Below, one piece after another: positions 1 to 10,614 of a stretch of 64,000 nucleotides of DNA. The notes under the pieces were generated by a model. That model was not told where the DNA came from and did not search any database. It saw only the letters and a list, made by a program, of their open reading frames with translations. The translations under genes and the position numbers were made by a program. Origin of the DNA: Platanthera guangdongensis (taxonomy: Eukaryota > Streptophyta > Magnoliopsida > Asparagales > Orchidaceae); NCBI GenBank assembly GCA_039583875.1, contig CM077160.1:117229895-117293894 (forward strand), given 5' to 3'. The first letter of the stretch is position 1, and each line of letters begins with the position of its first letter.

Positions 1-183
1 CAATTGTACGTTGCTTTATCAAGAGGAGTTTCAGCATAATCCACAAAAGTTTTAGTGAAAAACTATGCTATCGAAGGTCATGATGGAGTGTACACGAAGA
101 ACGCCATCTTCAAGGAGATTTTTGATCGAAGAAAAAAAAATGAATGTTCAAGTAGGTTGAGGTCGACGACAGAGTTGAAATGA
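1..183 (+). pseudogene. Helitron/PIF1-like helicase, C-terminal remnant
   Basis: The frame starting at base 1 reads QLYVALSRGVSA, then a TAA at 37-39, then STKVLVKNYAIEG and YTKNAIFKEIFD, ending at TGA 181-183. The YVALSRG box followed by a TKVLV segment and a YT-N-hydrophobic-KEI tail is the end of the helicase domain of plant Helitron Rep/Hel proteins and related PIF1 helicases. The reading enters from outside the window, so only the last ~60 codons are visible. The internal TAA fits a CAA-to-TAA change. No Helitron 3' terminus (hairpin plus CTRR) is evident after it, so I cannot tell a Helitron from a PIF1-type gene fragment. Confidence 0.6.
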
Positions 184-300
184 ACATGAAAGTTTGTCCT
201 ATAATTGTTAATTTTGCCAATTGTTTTGGTTTTGACTCATCTGTTAATGTACGCTACTAAAAAAACTTTTTTCAGTTTTCAAATTATTAAGTTTTTGCAC

Positions 301-1479
301 TTATATTTGCCTCGATCCATACGCAATCACTTTGCCATCTTGCATCAACACGCAACCGAGTCCAACTCACGACAATTGAAGGTGCATGAAAAGAATTACC
401 CTACGCACGACCTGGAATTTGCTGCCATCATTTATGCCTTGAAGTTGTGGAGACATCTTCTGTATGGAGTGTTGTGCAAAATTTATTCGGACCACAAAAG
501 TCTGAAATATGTCTTCACTCAGAAGGAATTGAATTTGCGTCAGCGTCGATGGTTAGAGTATGTTGCAGACTACGAAGTCAATATCCTTTATCATCCTGGC
601 AAGGCTAATGTACTAGCAGATGTGTTGAGTCAGAAGCCCGCACATATCTTTAACCTCTCGGTGCAATCCCTTGTTGAAGAGTTTTTGCTCATGTACATAA
701 CCATAGGGAATAGCGCTTCGCCGAGTAGCTTAGAGGTTGTTGAGCCTTCGTGGATTACTCTCACTAAGCTACATCAAAAAGACGATCCAGATTTGCAGCA
801 CCTCCGTTGTAGGACTGAGAAAGGGGAATTACCTGACTTTTCAATTGATGACTTTGGTACTCTAAAGAACCGAGGTAGATATTGTATTCCCGCTGTTGGG
901 AACATCCGAGCAAGAATGTGCAGTGAAGCGCATGGCTCCAGTGTTGCTTATCAACCCGGTTCCACGAAAATATACAGAGATTTGAAGCAGATTATTTGGT
1001 GGTCAGGTATGAAGAATGACATCACAAGGTTTGTATTTGAATGTTATACCAGCCACCGTGTCAAAACTGATCATACAAGGCCGGGTGGTAAGTTAACGCC
1101 TTTAGATATACCGAGTTGGAAATGGGAGAGTTTATCCATGGATTTCATTACTGGTTTGCCGAGATCTCCCCGAGGGCATGATGCAGTGTGGGTTATCGTG
1201 GACAGACTAATCAAGTGTGCCCACTTTGTGCCTTTTAAGATTGATTATTCCATAAAAAAAATAGCTGAGCTTTATCTGGATGAAGTTATCAGACTGCATG
1301 GTGTACCTACGAGTATTGTGTCAGACCGAGACTCCTGATTCATGTCTCGTTTCTAGCAGAGCTTACAAGGAGCTATAGGTACTGACCTTAGGTATTCTAC
1401 TGCCTATCATCCTCAGACAAATGGTCAGACGGAGAGAGTGAATCGGATCTTGGAGGATATGATTAATGGTCAGACGGAG
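301..1479 (+). pseudogene. Ty3/gypsy RNase H-integrase fragment
   Basis: The frame begins in RNase H ([20 protein letters not shown] at ~370-430, then the YSDHKSLKY and [11 protein letters not shown] boxes). It passes through the integrase zinc-binding region (one Cys of the C-x2-C pair reads Ser, in CYTSHRVK) into the catalytic core: MDFITGLP gives the first Asp, SDRDS the second, and GQTERVNRILEDM near 1430 holds the Glu. TGA at 1336-1338 and TAG at 1351-1353 replace Arg and Trp codons of the family consensus. Sequence before ~300 is not recognisable as reverse transcriptase, and the end abuts element D on the opposite strand at ~1479. Domain content is exactly what D lacks, so it may be an inverted piece of D or of a close relative. 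Confidence 0.85.
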
Positions 1480-2977
1480 GCGTCCACATAAACAACATAC
1501 TCTACTCCTTCGACCGGCAATGTCAACACTCGAGCAGAACATAATCTCTTCTTGAGCTCGTGAAAAGCTTCCTCACAGGCATCACTCCAAACAAAAGCTG
1601 CGCTCTTTTGCATAAGCCTGGTCAACGGCGCAGAGAGCACAGAGAATCCTTCCACAAATCTTCTGTAGTAACCTGCCAACCCTAAGAAGCTCCTTATCTC
1701 CTTAGGCGATGTAGGTCTCTTCCAATCCAAGACTGCGGCTATCTTCATGGGATCCACTAAGATACCATCCTTACTTACAATGTGTCCTAGGAATGACACC
1801 TGAGACAACCAGAACTCGCACTTGCTAAGCTTCGCATACAGCTTGTGCTCCCTCAGAGTAGACAAGACCAAGTGTAAGTGCAAGGCGTGCTCATCTGCAT
1901 TTCTGGAATATACTAGGACATCGTCAATGAATACCACCACAAATTTATCCAGAAAATCCTTGAACACCCTGTTCATCATGTCCATAAAAGCTGACGGTGC
2001 ATTCGTTAATCCAAATGACATTACCAGAAATTCAAAGTGACCATAGCGAGAGCGAAAAGCAGTTCGCGGAATGTCTGAATCCCGGATTCTTAACTGATGG
2101 TAACCTGAACGGAGGTCAATCTTCGAGTACACGGAGCAACTTCGCAACTGATCGAACAAGTCATCGATCCTAGGCAACGAATATCTGTTCTTAATGGTCA
2201 CCTTGTTTAGCTCTCGATAGTCAATGCATGACCTCATCATTCCATCCTTTTTCTTCATAAAGAGCACTGGTGCACCCTAGGGGGAAGAACTGGGTCTAAT
2301 AAAACCGCACTACAATAACTCATCCAGTTGAGTACGCAGCTCCTCTAACTCATGCGGGGCCATGCGGTACGGTGCCTTTGCAATAGGGTGAGTGCCTGGC
2401 TCAAGGTCTATAATAAACTCCACCTCTCTCTCAGGAGGAAGTGCAGGAAGACTAACAGGAAAGACATCTGGAAACTCTCGCACCACAGAAACGTCCTCAA
2501 CCCGAGGCTCAACCAGTGCAGCTCCCAGAATAGAAATAGAGAGAAGAAAAGAATCACAGCCAGACTCTAGAAATTTGCGAGCACGTACCGCAGAAATGAC
2601 CGGAGATTCCTGATGCGGCAAACCATACACACTCATGGGCTGGTCATTGTCACCTTTAAAATCCAAGCGCCTGTGCTTGCACTGAATGATGACATCATAG
2701 CTGGATAGCCAGTTCATGCCCAATATCACGTCAACATCTACCAGATCTAGCACCTTCAGATCCGCAAAAGCTAGAAAACCACCTAGGAAGATGGGGCATT
2801 TTTGGATACCCTGACTTGACCTCACCAAATTTCCTGAAGGAAATTTGACGTTTATGGAGGTGTCTAACTGGTCGAGAGCCCAGCGATGTCGGTCTATAAA
2901 ACTCCTTGCCCCAAAGGAGTGAGTAGCACCCAAATCGAACAAAACACACGCTCACTTATTCTTCATCTTAAATTCAC
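1480..2977 (-). pseudogene. D protease-reverse transcriptase (partial pol)
   Basis: Retroviral-type aspartic protease followed by RT. The protease active site reads FDLGATHSF, so the Thr/Ser of D-T/S-G is Leu (a TCG-to-TTG change would explain it) and the enzyme should be dead. RT shows [25 protein letters not shown] and the catalytic FIDD box, then connection-domain motifs [11 protein letters not shown] and [12 protein letters not shown]. The frame is broken by TGA near 2953, TAG at 2307-2309 and TAG at 2277-2279. It ends at YVDAS, the first residues of RNase H, where the opposite-strand fragment begins. The start is set at the 3' side of a putative 80-nt intron (2978-3057). Confidence 0.85.
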
Positions 2978-3057
2978 CTAAACATATAGCGCACGCAACT
3001 AAAATGCGGAAACTATAAATCTACTAAAAGAGATTACTAGCCGAGTCAGAGACTAAC
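2978..3057 (-). other. Putative 80-nt GT-AG intron between D gag and protease
   Basis: On the minus strand CAG|GTTAGT occurs at 3060-3052 and TTTAG|GTGAA at 2982-2973. Without splicing, gag meets TAG immediately (ISG then stop). Removing 80 nt joins phase 1 to phase 1 in the protease frame, and the distance from the last gag Gly to the protease FD then equals that usual in related chromovirus polyproteins. No strong branch-point match is seen. A chance or ancient insertion is the alternative. Confidence 0.45.
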
Positions 3058-4290
3058 CTGAGATCACTTGAGTCGAAGATTGGGCTTCCTCCTTGGTCAG
3101 CACATTCAACTTTCCTTTTCCCTTGTCCACGAGAGGCGGGGGCGGAGGTAGAGTCTGCAACAGAACTGCATGCAGCTCAGGCTGGCTCTACGGGCAATTA
3201 ACCTTCATGTGCCCTTTCTGACCGCAGAGAAAACAAGCTCCAGCCTTCTTACGACAACGGGCCACGTCGTGCCCACTCCTCTGGCAATTAGAACAGACAG
3301 GACCTCCCTTTGGAGCATCCTGGATCGCATGCACCTGAGACAGCTTCCGCGCATCCAGTCTCTTAAAGCACTTATCAAAAGGGTGTCCTGGCTTACCACA
3401 GAAGCTACACGCTTCCCTTCTATCCTTCTTCACTGTAAGGCCAGATGCCCTAGCACTTCCTCCATCGTCAGATTTCCTCTTATCCTTCTTTGCATACAAT
3501 CCCCAATTCTTCGCATTTTCTATCGCCTCAACTTTTAAGGCAGCTTCGACTACTTCTGTAAAGGTCTCAGACTTGTATGCGCTAGCCAACTGCTGGATGT
3601 CATACCTCAGACCATCCAATAAACGCTTTACTCTGCCTTCTTCGGATGCTACCAGATCTAGGGCGAAATGACTGAGCTTGCTAAACTCGACCTCGTACTC
3701 ACTAACAGTGAGTTGCCTCTGCTTCAGGTGTAAAAAAATTGTTAATTAGACGGTCTCGCTCGACCGATGGTAAAAATTTCTTCAATAACATACTCTTGAA
3801 TGATTCCCACGAGCACCCATCATAAAGGTTCTCTTTTTCTCTGTTCCACCAACTCTTCACAAGACCCTTGAGCTGATACGCCGCAATAATCACCTTCTGA
3901 TCGGAGGATACACCAGAGTAGGAAAACATTTCTCCCATGGCAATGATCCAGTCATCCAATGCCATGAAGACTGCTCTACCATCATATGAAGGAGGTCCTA
4001 GTCGCTGGAAGTGAGAAATGAAGTTAATCTCAGGAGGCAGTGCGACTGGGGGAACTAGAGCAGAAGGGGGAGTAGGAACAGTTTGGCCCACAGCAGGGTT
4101 CTGCGCTCTGGTCTGCTGCCCGGTGACGATGACCAACAACGATTGCATATGAGATTGAATGTCCACCATCTGCCTTGTCAGAGCCTCATTACTTTGCCGC
4201 AGCGCTTCGATCACCACTTCGCTCTGGGAACCAGAAGACTCAACCCTCTGACTGGGGAGTCGACCTCGTCACAATGCATTTAGGAGGCAT
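3058..4290 (-). pseudogene. D gag
   Basis: Starts at ATG 4290-4288 (MPPK, a usual start for this gag family). A capsid-like region (PPSYDGRA, LDDWI, YQLKGLVKSWW, WESFKSMLLKKF) is followed by a segment typical of the retrotransposon gag domain and then three CCHC knuckles: CSFCGKPGHPFDKC, CSNCQRSGHDVARC and CFLCGQKGHMKVNC, near 3390-3190. Damage: a frameshift near 4240, a one-base shift in a seven-T run at 3732-3738, and TAG at 3185-3187. The tail after the knuckles is proline-rich and lysine-rich up to the putative intron donor. Three knuckles is more than the one common in gypsy gag but known in this lineage. Confidence 0.8.
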
Positions 4291-5077
4291 TCTACAGAAT
4301 AAACAGATATTTAGTCAAACCTTGCCTAAGGCATCACAAACTGGGAAGATATTCCCTTAGCAAACTGTTTCGGGTTCATATTTTACCAATACGAACAAAC
4401 GACTTATCAAGGACCTAGCTTACGACACCGAAGCTAGAAAACTCAAATACCCTGACTCAGATCAGATCAAGAATGAACAGACTCAGATCAGATCGGAAAA
4501 GAACAGGTACTTGTTGTTACCTTGCTCTTGGAAATCATAAAATGATGCTATGCTTCTAACTTGTGCCTATAATATGAATGCATAAATGCTTAAATTTCAT
4601 CTCAAATCATGGGTGTACATATGTCATCATACAGATCTTTAACTTGGCACGTGTGCCTATGCGATGGTATGTTATGTATGCAGTGCTATGCATTCTAAAA
4701 AGTCCTTAGTGCATGTTATGAGTGGCGTACACATACAATGTTATGCATCTCATACTACATAATATTGTATGTAACGAAGAAAAGTAAACGTGCTAATGGG
4801 CATCCATGTGATGATGGTTATGCATCTCATACTACATAATCGTCACATGTTGCCACTTATGGTGGATCCATATACAAACACATATTATGCATCTCATACT
4901 ACATAATATGCTATGTATACTTATTATCATGCTATGAGTGTAGTGTTCGTGCTTCCATCAAGATCTACTGATGTCATATCGCTGTGTGTATGCAATGAAA
5001 TGATACGATTAGAGTTTTGCTTAAGGGAAAGTTGTTCGACTAGCCTGCCAAATCAACCAACCCTCTCGCAAAACCTC
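4291..5077 (-). other. D untranslated leader with a triplicated 23-bp motif
   Basis: About 790 bases between PBS and gag start with no supportable coding frame. A motif beginning TTATGCATCTCATACTACAT occurs three times, at 4741-4763, 4818-4840 and 4885-4907, spaced 77 and 67 bases. The surroundings are rich in TATG/CATA words. It could hold packaging or dimerisation signals; nothing in the sequence proves this. Confidence 0.6.
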
Positions 5078-5089
5078 CCTCTGATATCA
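5078..5089 (-). other. D primer-binding site
   Basis: The minus strand reads TGATATCAGAGG, 10 of 12 matches to TGGTATCAGAGC, the complement of the plant initiator-methionine tRNA 3' end. Two bases separate it from the inferred LTR end (TGACA at 5096-5092). It fixes both the orientation of D and the inner edge of its 5' LTR. Confidence 0.65.
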
Positions 5090-5091
5090 AC

Positions 5092-6099
5092 TGTCATGAC
5101 GCGCATTTTCTCTGTATTCAAAAATACGTCAGGGTAGAGAAAATATGCGCCATGATGTCACGCCGTGCATGGGACAACTGCAGACGCTCATGCAACCCGT
5201 CCTCACATTTACTTCATGTAAAAGATTAATGAAATTAAGTTAAAAATAATACATATAAGTTATTAGAGTTACTGACCGTGTCCCTCGGTCGGGTGGATCA
5301 CTAATCCATAGGTGAGAAAATATATAGGTTTTACGGGGCAGAAAATACTGAGTAGATTCATTTGTTAACTTATATGGGAATGAAGGTCTAGTAACTTAAA
5401 ATGATGATGTGACTTCTACATTTACTATATATAGATGACTTTTATAACACTTACAAGTAGTAGATTTAGCAGTTAAAAATCATGTCATGTCGATACTCCA
5501 GAATGCAGTTTTGTATACTTTAAAATAACTAAATGCATCCTAACATAAATCCTTCCCAGAGAGCAAGTATAAACAAGTAAAAAGTAACAACAGTAAAAGC
5601 AGCAAGTAGTCCACCACAGAAAGAGTCAAGGACTATGGGCGCCAACAACTGACACGAACTCATAGTAAAATCTGACAAGTCTAAATAGAGTCAACTACCT
5701 CAAGCTCAGAGGTGGAAGCGAATGGCCGCAGCAACCAGCAGCACAAGAAGTACAACACGGTAGCATGGTCCTGAGGCATTCAAAAGAATAACACCTCAAA
5801 AACAAGTTACAAATGGTGCAAGAATAAAGGCAGACCAAACAAATCTCAAAGTGAAGGAAATTGTAATGTGACTGCAACAAAAGGGTCAGCAGCAGAGTAA
5901 AGTAAGCAAACAGTAAATCTAACCGAGCAAGAATGGCTAATCACATCATCCGGACAGAACAAAGCACCAACATCAGGAGTTCAAACTTTCATTTTTCATT
6001 AATATTCAAGTTATTCATCAATAAAAAATGAGACTGATCAGCTCAACAATAAAGGGTACTGTGCCGGGGAAAAAGGTCCACAACGTGCACAAACCTAGC
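5092..6099 (-). repeat. D 5' LTR, inner part
   Basis: Non-coding stretch from the PBS-proximal LTR end to the T insertion point. Its edge (5092-5160) forms an imperfect hairpin, with GCGCATTTTCTCT at 5101-5113 pairing with 5136-5150. Near 6039-6094 lies a repeat unit (GTGCCGGGGA, then GGTCCACAACGTGCAC) of the same family as the units at 40176-40320, showing that the LTR continues beyond T. No gene is seen. Confidence 0.55.
6039..6094 (-). repeat. D LTR ~49-bp repeat unit, left of T
   Basis: Contains TGTGCCGGGGA and GTCCACAAC-GTGCAC blocks that recur in three units at 40176-40320. T is inserted at its end, so the array was cut in two by T. Confidence 0.6.
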
Positions 6100-6201
6100 T
6101 GTACAACCCGTATTCGTTGAGAGTGGGCCCTACCACAGCCAGGTCAGCAGAAGTCAAGGTCAACAAGTCAAGGCAGGAGTCAAAGTCAACATTCAAGATC
6201 G
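6100..6201 (+). repeat. T 5' LTR remnant (first 102 bp)
   Basis: Colinear without gaps with 39553-39654, differing at about four positions by eye. It then jumps straight into gag coding sequence, so roughly 520 bp of LTR, the PBS and the gag start have been deleted. T therefore has no usable 5' promoter region. Confidence 0.9.
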
Positions 6202-6635
6202 CGAAAAAACCAAGAAGAGAGGAGAGAAGGAAGCGAGAGGAACCCAGGAGGGTTGAAGAATGGAGGCAAGAGAGGCCTCGAAGACAGGAAGAGAGAAGGC
6301 CGGCGGAAGCTCGGGAAGAAGGAAGGTGGGAAAGGCGATTACAGTATCCAGAGAATCGCCCCCAATGGAGACCAGCAAGGCAGCAGTATCAGGAAGAGAG
6401 GAGGAATGGAAATCAGCAGGAGGGAGGCCGAGGAGGAGGAAGAAGGGAGACAATGGACATCGCTCGTCAAGACAACAAGCGCCGCCGGAGGGAGCAGCGA
6501 GCGATGCGCCAGGAGGCGAAGATTCCCCTTTACTTTGATATCCATCGGGTAGAGGGTCACGGAACCTTGGCTTGCCCCGAGTTTTGGGAAGCGAGGAGGA
6601 GGCTGGAAGCGGGAGTAGCAGAAAGAGAGCAATAG
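6202..6635 (+). pseudogene. T gag, C-terminal part
   Basis: Highly charged Arg/Glu/Gln-rich protein (PRREERRKREEPRRVEEWRQ and similar) followed by YFDIHRVEGHGTLACPEFW. That last piece is the Tat-type zinc knuckle (C-x3-H-x4-GH-x4-C) with its first Cys read as Phe. The frame is continuous with the LTR remnant by accident, and the true gag start is lost in the deletion. It ends at TAG 6633-6635, in frame with the protease downstream, consistent with one original gag-pol reading frame. Confidence 0.75.
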
Positions 6636-7616
6636 AGGCAGGAGGCTCCGGTTGGGCAGGTGGCATTCCAAGCTCCAGCAAGGAGGAGGAATTAGGACCG
6701 TGTCGACCTGGGAGGTCGCGGGGAAGTGATACATGGCCCAGGAGGTGGTCATGTAGGCGTGATCAATGGAGGGGTCGGGCTTGGAGCTTCCTGCAAGGTG
6801 AGTCTCCACCAGATCTATCGAAAGAACGTCGCCTCGACGTCATAGACCCCACCGCCATTAGAGGAGATCACCTTCTTGGACGAAGATATGTTGGGAAATG
6901 AGAATCCCTTCCATGATGCCTTGGTCATTCAAGCCGCCATCGAGGACTTCACCGTCGACCGAATCCTCACGGACAACGGTAGCTCGGTGAACGTCATCTT
7001 CAAAAGAACCTTCGTCGGGCTTCAGGTGGAGGCGTCCCGGGTCCAAGCTGCAGATGGACCGCTCTTTGGCTTCTCAGGAGAGAAGAAAGAAGTGGAGGGA
7101 GCAGTGGAGTTACTGGTTACACTCGGTGGGACGTCGATCCGATGTTGCTTCATCATCGTCGACGCGCCAAGCGGTTACAACGCCATCTTCGGGCGGCCTC
7201 TTATCAACTACTTCAGGGTCGTTCCGTCGTCGTACCACCAGTGCCTGAAGTACTGCCGCGGAGATGTGCAGATCAGGATCAGGGGAGATCCTAAGGCTTC
7301 TAGGGAGTGCTACTTGAATGCCATCAGCACCATCAACTGGATGGGTGATGCAGAGAAGCTGGAGGAGTTGCGGGAGAATGAAAAAGGGTTATGTGATGTT
7401 GAGGAGGTGGAGGAGATAGAGGTGATCTCTCGAGGGGGAGAGCCGGGACTGCTGAAGGTTGGAGGATCCTTGCCGCTTGGGGGGAAGATAGAGATGGCTG
7501 CTTGCCTACAGGACAACGTTGATGTCTTTGCATGGAGCGCCGCCGAGATGCCGGGGGTGGATGCCGATGTTGCTTGTCATCGACTCAACCTGGATCCCAC
7601 GGTGGCCCCAGTTTGA
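6636..7616 (+). pseudogene. T aspartic protease region
   Basis: Same frame as gag. HVGVIN at ~6750 and ITFLDEDM at ~6868 precede the protease. Its active site reads ILTDNGSSVNVIF (D-N-G rather than D-T-G, usual in Tat elements), followed by FIIVDAPSGYNAIFGRPLI, the flap and second strand region. ECYLNAI near 7305 is the linker toward RT. Stops lie near 6693 and 6858 and at TGA 7614-7616. The longest open part starts at 6876 but this is only the first Met in the open segment, not a real start. Confidence 0.85.
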
Positions 7617-9302
7617 CAAAAGCAGAGGAAGAGCGCCGCCATGCTGGCTGAGCCGATTAGGGAAGAGGTGGAGAAGCTGCTGAAGGCAGGTTTTGTCTCA
7701 GAGATCCAGTATTCAGGCTGGGTCTCCAATATTGTAATGGTGAAAAAGCATGGAGGGGGCTGGCATTTATGTATCGATTTTTCAATGTTGAATAAAGCTT
7801 GCCCGAAGGATTGCTACCCCTTGCCTTAAATCGACGCGCTGGTTGATTCCGCCGTCGGGTTTCCTGCGATGAGTTTTCTTGATGCTTTTTCAAGGTATCA
7901 CCAGATCCGGATGCATCCCCCCGACTGCCGGGACGTTTCTTTCATAACCAGCGACAACTGTTATAGCTACAAGATGATGCCCTTATGGCTCAAGAATGCA
8001 GACGCCACTTACCAGAGGATGATGGATCAAATCTTTAAGGGGAAGAAGGGGCGGAACTTGGAGGTTTACGTAGATGACCTCCTCGTCAAGAGCAAAAGCG
8101 TCGCAAAGCATATAACGGATCTGGTGGAGACCTTTGCTACCCTGAGGAAGTACAAGATGTGACTCAATCCGGCCAAGTGCTTCTTCGGTGTAGGAAGGGG
8201 AAAATTTCTAGGTCACCTCCTCACTCCCAGGGGGTTGGAACCTAATCCAGACAAGGTGAAGGCCATTCTGGAGATGGCGTCGCCAAGGGATCCTAAGGAA
8301 GTTCAAAGGCTGACTGGAAGGCTAGCAGGCCTCAGCCATTTTTTGTCCAAGGCAGGGGAGAAGTGCTCTCCGTTCTTCAAGACCCTTCGGGGAAATCAGA
8401 AGTTCGAGTGGACGACGGAGTGCGAGGAGGCTTTCGGAAAGCTCAAGCAACAGCTAACCCAAGCTCCTCTCCTCCAGGGGCCGCGGGGTAATGAAGATCT
8501 CTTCCTCTACCTGGGAGTCGGGGCGGAAGGTGTTAGTTCAGTGCTGGTCTGGGAGGAAGGCATGAGGCAGCTTCCTATCTACTATGTTAGTAGAGTGCTG
8601 CGGCAGGCGGAGACGAGGTACCCTATTTTGGAGAAGCTGGTGTTCGCTTTGGTGGTTTCGGATCGAAGGCTTCGTCTGTATTTTCAAACTCTCTCCATCA
8701 GGGTCATCTCCGATCATCCTCTACGGAGTATCCTGGATGGAGTGGAGCACTCTGGCAGGCTGGCAAAGTGGGCGGTGGAGCTTAGTAAGTTCGATATTTC
8801 TTACTCTCTAAGGGTAACAATCAAGGCGCAGGCGGTGGCAGATTTCCTTGCCGACTTCTCGGCCGAGGTGGAGGGAGAGGAAGGCTCTTCTAGCACGGTG
8901 TCCTGGAATATGTTTGTCGATGGGGCTTCGGGCAGATATTCTGTGGGAGCCGGAGTCGTGCTCGTAAGCCCTCAGGGAACCAGGATCGAGCAAGTAGTCG
9001 AGATTCTCTTCCTAGTTACCAACAATCAGGAGGAGTACGAAGCCATGGTGGCCGGCTTGCGTCTCGCCAAGGAGTTGGCAATTCAAGATATAAGGGCCTT
9101 CACCGACTCGATGGTAGTCGCGTCCCAGATCAGAGGCGAGTTCGAGGTGAACGATCTGATTTTGCAGCGGTACTTGATCAAAGTGAAAGGTCTGATTGGG
9201 GGATTTCAATCTTTCTTCGTCGAGCACGTGCCCCGAGAGGAGAATTCAGAAGCTGACTATCTTGCCAAATACGGTCCCTGGGCTGGGGGAATTGTGACTT
9301 AA
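7617..9302 (+). pseudogene. T reverse transcriptase, RNase H and second RNase H
   Basis: RT motifs in order: GFVSEIQYSGWVSNIVMVKK, WHLCIDFSMLNKACPKD, FLDAFSRYHQI, MPLWLKNADATYQRMMD, and the catalytic YVDDLLVKS near 8070. Then come the thumb and connection (GRLAGLSHFLSKAGEK) and a first RNase H with weak active-site match (LYLGVGAEGVSSVL). A second RNase H near 8910-9290 keeps its DEDD set: MFVDGASG, NNQEEYEA, FTDSM and NSEADYLAK. TAA at 7827-7829, TGA at 8160-8162 and TAA at 9300-9302 interrupt the frame, each explainable by one C-to-T change. The double RNase H assigns this to the Tat lineage. Confidence 0.9.
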
Positions 9303-10614
9303 CTTTTCCGACCATCCATCGAGGAAGGGGAGATGATGGAAATCGAGCAGAGGGCATCTTGGAGGGATCCGTTCATTTCTTTCCTAACAACGGGTCAGAT
9401 ACCTGCCAGCGAAGGAGACAAGAGGAAGTTTCTCTACAAAGTCGCATACTATTTTCTTCAAGAAGGGGAACTCTACCGCAAAACCATCTCGGGTCCTCTG
9501 GCTCGGTTCCTGTCAGAGATTGAAATACCTCGTATCCTAGAGGAGATTCACTCAGGAGAGTGCGGCAGTCACTCGGGAACTTGCACTCTTGAACAAAGGA
9601 TTCTAAGGCATGGGTACTTCTGGCCCACCATTAGGAAGGATGCAGAGGCCTTCTCCAAAAAAGTGCCTCCAGTGCCAGCTCTTCGCACCTCTTCAACTAC
9701 AACCAACTCAGCATCTTCGCTCGATCACAGCTCCATGGCCCTTCGTCATCTGGGGGATGGACTTGATTGGCCCATTTCCTCAGGCCAGCGGGCAGAGGAA
9801 GTTCGTGCTTGTCATGATCGACTACTTCTCCAAGTGGATCGAGGCAAAAGCCTTGGCCAAAACCACGTCGCAGATCGTGAAGAACTTCATTTGGGGGGAA
9901 ATTGCATGCAGGTTCGGGATTCCTCTAGCCATCGTCACCTACAACGGGCCGCAGTTCGCCAGTTTGGAGTTAGAGGACTTCTGCAAGCAGCTAGGGACGG
10001 ATCTTCGATTCGCCTCTGTGCATCATCCTCGCAGCAACGGACAGGTGGAGGCAGCCAACAAGTTGATCATCAACCTTCTGAAGAAAAAAGTCACCAACAT
10101 GAAGGGCAATTGGGCGGAGCAGCTCCCCTCGGTTCTCTGGGCTTTGAGAACAACTCCAAACTCGACCACGGGGGAAACTCCTTTCAAATTATTCCACGGG
10201 TTTGAGACACTCATCCCAGTGGAATTCGAGATTCGGAGCCCGAGAGTTATAACAACTGGAGGTGGCGGCGAAGAATGGCGCTTGGAAAATGAGGACGCCC
10301 AAAGAATCTCACTGGATTTCGTGGAAGAGCTTCGTGACTTGGCCTCCATCCGCCAAGAGGAGATCAAGCGGCGCATGGCGAAGCACTTCGACAAAAATGT
10401 CCGCCTAAAGCATTTTCTCGTCGGAGATCTGGTTATGAAGAAGGTGGACGCCGCAGGAAGAGGTGCAACAGTGGGCAAGCTACATCCAAATTGGGAAGGT
10501 CCCTTCATTGTCCAGGAAGCCTTGGTCACTGGGGGCTATTATCTCCAGGATCAGGTTGGAGAGCAGCTGGGAGGTACTTGGAGCGGGGATGACCTGAAAA
10601 GGTTCTATCCTTAG
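9303..10614 (+). pseudogene. T integrase
   Basis: Begins with the spacer and HHCC region (GECGSHSGTCTLEQRIL, RHGYFWPTI, then KKCLQCQLFA after a one-base shift in the six-A run near 9655-9660). Core: WGMDLIGPFP gives the first Asp. The second reads IVTYNGPQF, Tyr in place of the catalytic Asp, so strand transfer should be abolished. VEAANKLI gives the Glu. The C-terminal segment has the RMAKHFDKNVR, GDLV-KK and GKLHPNWEGPF motifs usual before the polyprotein end, with TAG at 10612-10614. Confidence 0.9.

Noticed and set aside
6100..6201. Separate small MITE-like element
   Set aside because: It is colinear with the start of T's 3' LTR and sits at T's left end, so it is the LTR remnant.
6193..6809. 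Minus-strand frames opposite T gag
   Set aside because: Shadows of the Arg/Glu-rich sense frame; the sense strand has the knuckle and continuity with protease.
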